This document shows, piece by piece, positions 61,862-64,000 of a stretch of 64,000 bases of DNA (the first letter of the stretch is position 1; each line of letters opens with the position of its first letter). This stretch comes from Cytophaga hutchinsonii ATCC 33406 (GTDB lineage Bacteria; Bacteroidota; Bacteroidia; Cytophagales; Cytophagaceae). The position numbers and the translations under genes are program-made. Under the pieces are notes generated by a model, which did not search any database, was not told the DNA's origin, and worked only from the letters and a program-made list of their open reading frames with translations. The stretch lies in the NCBI RefSeq assembly GCF_000014145.1, contig NC_008255.1, forward strand, positions 4,294,001-4,358,000, read 5' to 3'.

Positions 61862-62533
61862 ATGTCAATTATAATCCAAGTTCCGGACCATATTTTGTAT
61901 GAAGACAATTACATCCTTGTAGTGAACAAGCCCTGCAGTTTAATGGTAGAGCCGGACAGAAACGGGCATCCTAATTTGTTGCAGCAGGTTCAGAAGTATG
62001 TAAAAAAATCATTGCATCCAAACAAGGAAGTATATGTGCAGCATATTCACCGGCTTGACAGGCCGGTGAGCGGTATTGTACTTTTTGCTAAAAAGAAATC
62101 CATGCTGAAAGAATTAAGCGAACAGTTTGCACAGCGTACAGTTAAAAAATATTACCAGGCATTAACGCGTAAGGTAACAACCAATGGAAAGGGTGCATTG
62201 AATCATTGGCATTTCAAAGATTCTAAAAATAAGAAGGCAATACTTTATAAGGAAGAACAGCAGGAAACATCAGCTGTATCATTAGGATATAGCACGTCAG
62301 ATTACAATGCAGATTATACGTTGTGGGATATACAGCTGAATACAGGAAAGTATCATCAGATACGTGCTCAATTGTCTTTTGAAGGATATCCCATATTGGG
62401 TGATGAATGCTACAAATCTACTGATGTGTATGCACCGAATGCCATTGCCCTGCATGCTTGTAAATTAGAGTTTGTACATCCTGTGAGTAAAGAATCAATG
62501 CGTTTGGAAGCACAGCCAAATTGGCTTGTATAA
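61862..62533 (+). CDS. RNA pseudouridine synthase, RluA family
   Basis: 223 residues with the RluA/RluD signature HRLDRPVSG, catalytic aspartate D66, preceded by YILVVNKPCSLMVEPD. Later KYHQIRAQLSFEGYPILGDE and ALHACKLEFVHP are typical. It makes pseudouridine in rRNA or tRNA; which site is unknown. There is no N-terminal S4 domain, as in the short RluA type. It follows the DJ-1 gene by 6 bp. Confidence 0.92.
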   Translation: MSIIIQVPDHILYEDNYILVVNKPCSLMVEPDRNGHPNLLQQVQKYVKKSLHPNKEVYVQHIHRLDRPVSGIVLFAKKKSMLKELSEQFAQRTVKKYYQALTRKVTTNGKGALNHWHFKDSKNKKAILYKEEQQETSAVSLGYSTSDYNADYTLWDIQLNTGKYHQIRAQLSFEGYPILGDECYKSTDVYAPNAIALHACKLEFVHPVSKESMRLEAQPNWLV

Positions 62534-62565
62534 GTGAATTAAAAACTTTTATTAAAATATAGCAT

Positions 62566-62904
62566 ATGGAAAATTATGCGGTTGTATTAAGCTATTAGCA
62601 TTAATGATTGGCTTTTCAGCAGTTGCTGATAAAATAAAACTGCCATACCTCATTCTTCTTATTGTTGTAGGTATTGCTATTGGCTTTGTCCCCAACGATG
62701 CCGGAAATAGAACTGAATCCGGATATAATCTTTTTAATTTTTCTGCCGCCATTATTATATGACGCAGCATTTAATATTTAAATAAATGAATTCCGAACCA
62801 ATCTGAACACAATAAGTACATTAGCTATTTCACTTGTTGGCCAAGGCTTAACATTGCCGTGGCTTGTAAAAAAACTCAGCATATTAAATAACCAACAATG
62901 TTAA
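62566..62904 (+). pseudogene. Remnant of a CPA1-type Na+/H+ antiporter
   Basis: Conceptual translation across frames gives MENYAVVLSY (stop), then IGFSAVADKIKLPYLILL, shift, MPEIELNPDIIFLIFLPP followed by LLYDAAFN (stop), then FRTNLNTISTLAISLV joined to GLTLPWLVKKLSIL. These are the N-terminal hallmarks of CPA1 antiporters (KLPYPILL.., PPLLY..AAF) and a far C-terminal motif (QGLTLPWL). About 110 of a usual 400-plus codons remain, so stop codons, frameshifts and a large internal deletion have destroyed it. Its last bases overlap the convergent deacetylase gene. Confidence 0.75.
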
Positions 62905-63704
62905 ATGTATCTGTATTGTGAACGTTCAATGCCAGTTCCGTTTAATAATATATCCCAGTCACATTTTTTCAAAAAATCATATTCTTTTTTTCGTTGCAGA
63001 TAAGAGCCGGCTTTATCTTCCCGTGCAGGGTGGCACATCCATTCAATGGTCGAATAATGGGATAGAGAAAGTTTTTTTAGTATAGGTTGAACATCGGTTG
63101 AAAACGAAAATCCGGAGTGTGTAAAATCCGTCACCAACACATCCGGACTATTGAATTTATTTAAATTATTTTTTGTGCACTGATAAAAAAAATAAATCAA
63201 ATACCTTCTGATATTTTTTACCTCCAGTGGCCGGCACCGGCGGATATTTTTAACACCAATCTCATGCAGCGCCTGGGTGATCATTCCGCTTAAAAACGGA
63301 TATTGATGAATGTGCTGGTGACTATCGGCATGCGTTATATCGATTCCATGATCGGACAAATAATAGTATTGTGACTTTATTTCGAGAAGTACATCGCTAT
63401 AATTTAGTTCGCCAAAAAATGCCCGCTGAAATAATGTTTTAGAATCATAAAAATTTCCGCACGCATCGTGCAGCGTAGATCTTGTTGAACCTGATAATGC
63501 CTGGCCGGAATTTAAACAAACATGTATACCCAGCGAAGCCCGATCCTGAAAAGGACTGATAGCACGCAATACATCACTGTCGCAATAATTTGCTAATAGC
63601 GTAACGTTATGAATGCTGTCTGATTGCAGCAGGTCAATTATAGCTGCGTTTGCATCTAGATCCCAGCCATAATCGTCTGTATTAAGAAGCAGCCTTTTTT
63701 TCAT
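62901..63704 (-). CDS. ChbG/HpnK (YdjC) family carbohydrate deacetylase
   Basis: 267 residues with metal-binding motifs LNTDDYGW (D10, D11), LGIHVCLNSG (H61) and THADSHQHIH (H125, H129, H131, H133). YdjC-family enzymes remove acetyl groups from sugars such as chitooligosaccharides, hopanoid sugars, or undecaprenyl-phosphate-linked amino sugars (NaxD). Its start overlaps the end of the upstream family 2 glycosyltransferase by 23 bp, favouring a NaxD-like role on a lipid-linked sugar. Confidence 0.87.
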   Translation of the reverse strand: MKKRLLLNTDDYGWDLDANAAIIDLLQSDSIHNVTLLANYCDSDVLRAISPFQDRASLGIHVCLNSGQALSGSTRSTLHDACGNFYDSKTLFQRAFFGELNYSDVLLEIKSQYYYLSDHGIDITHADSHQHIHQYPFLSGMITQALHEIGVKNIRRCRPLEVKNIRRYLIYFFYQCTKNNLNKFNSPDVLVTDFTHSGFSFSTDVQPILKKLSLSHYSTIEWMCHPAREDKAGSYLQRKKEYDFLKKCDWDILLNGTGIERSQYRYI

Positions 63705-64000
63705 TTTGTGTATTCGTAATAATGGAACGGATAGAGTAGGGCGACATTCTTTTTTGCCCGAAATAATTATAAACGCCTACTTCAGCAAGAATGCCGATGC
63801 TTATAAAAAGCATGCCCATAATCACCAGCATACAACTGGAGAAAAACTCTACGATATACTGTTCTTTAATATTTAAATGGAAAAATAAATTACCAATACT
63901 AAAACCCGCAACACAAACCAGTCCTATAAAAAGCATACCAAAGCCTATGCTTCCAAATAACCGGAATGGTTTTTTTAAATACGAAACAAAAAATTTCAGA
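63682..64000 (-). CDS. C-terminal part of a family 2 glycosyltransferase (DPM1/GtrB/ArnC-like), 5' end beyond the window
   Basis: An open frame runs from 63682 through the right edge without a start. It gives about 105 residues: KFFVSYLKKPFRLFGSIGFG then two hydrophobic hairpin segments (LFIGLVCVAGFSIGNLF and CMLVIMGMLFISIGILAEV) and a short tail. This matches the C-terminal membrane helices of GT2 enzymes that put sugars on polyprenyl phosphate. An internal ATG at 63936 is not the likely start because the frame is open with family-like sequence upstream. The deacetylase gene overlaps its end by 23 bp. Confidence 0.7.
   Translation of the reverse strand, partial: LKFFVSYLKKPFRLFGSIGFGMLFIGLVCVAGFSIGNLFFHLNIKEQYIVEFFSSCMLVIMGMLFISIGILAEVGVYNYFGQKRMSPYSIRSIITNTQNEKKAAS

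Noticed and set aside
63682-63936. A separate 84-residue small membrane protein at the right end
   Set aside because: The frame stays open to the window edge and the upstream residues continue a GT2 C-terminus, so it is the end of a larger gene.

Overview
The window looks like a chromosomal segment of a Bacteroidetes bacterium of the Cytophaga type; from memory Cytophaga hutchinsonii is the closest match, but no database was searched. The reasons are AT-rich DNA, several promoters with a Bacteroidetes-type TAnnTTTG box, a secreted GH8 glycanase ending in a type IX secretion sorting domain, a fused MurF-alanine racemase, and lineage-typical families (OmpL-like porin, DUF4468, DUF4783, DUF4374, PD40/OmpA). 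Almost all of it is protein-coding. I saw no rRNA, tRNA, CRISPR array or insertion sequence.

Layout. 0-9.7 kb: end of a probable pyruvate dehydrogenase subunit, a TPR membrane protein, ribH, aspartate kinase, recX, an MFS exporter, murF-alr, feoA-feoB. 10-15.7 kb: the large GH8 enzyme, a YcxB-like protein, nadC, a DUF4783 protein. 16-24.9 kb: gpmI, an OmpL-like porin, purK-purE, an OmpA/PD40 protein, a TerC protein, an aldose epimerase-like protein. 24.9-29 kb (minus strand): a GT-C type membrane glycosyltransferase and an AAA+/VWA pair. 29.5-37.4 kb: the branched-chain amino acid cluster leuA-leuC-leuD-leuB-ilvD-ilvB, without ilvN or ilvC. 37.8-40.2 kb: three poorly known envelope proteins. 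40.3-48.3 kb: a tight four-gene operon (GAF protein, SdiA-regulated lipoprotein, phosphoesterase/kinase-like/Omp85-barrel fusion, HD-PycTM protein). 48.3-54.9 kb: an AraC regulator divergent from a TonB receptor, DUF4374 lipoprotein and PepSY membrane protein, resembling the xenosiderophore system XusABC. 54.9-57.8 kb: a DUF4468 protein, ahpD-like and ahpC-like genes divergent from oxyR. 58-61 kb: two paralogous fatty acid desaturases around a Crp-type regulator. 61.3-64 kb: a DJ-1 protein, a pseudouridine synthase, a decayed Na+/H+ antiporter, and a YdjC/ChbG deacetylase behind a family 2 glycosyltransferase cut by the window end.

The most notable observations: (1) four copies of a TCCCT-N4-CGTAG type half-site, in two pairs each with exact 21-bp period, between the AraC gene and the Xus-like operon; (2) a shared 17-bp inverted repeat, TTTArA-N5-TCTAAA, just downstream of the -7 box of both feoAB and the Xus-like operon, a candidate iron operator; (3) a single polypeptide joining a phosphoesterase, a CotH/HipA-like kinase-type domain and an Omp85 barrel, followed after 12 bp by an HD-PycTM protein with no Pycsar cyclase in view; (4) a NaxD/FlmF2-like deacetylase-glycosyltransferase pair; (5) two genes whose stop codon lies inside a palindrome. 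Functional assignments rest on motif recognition and family knowledge.
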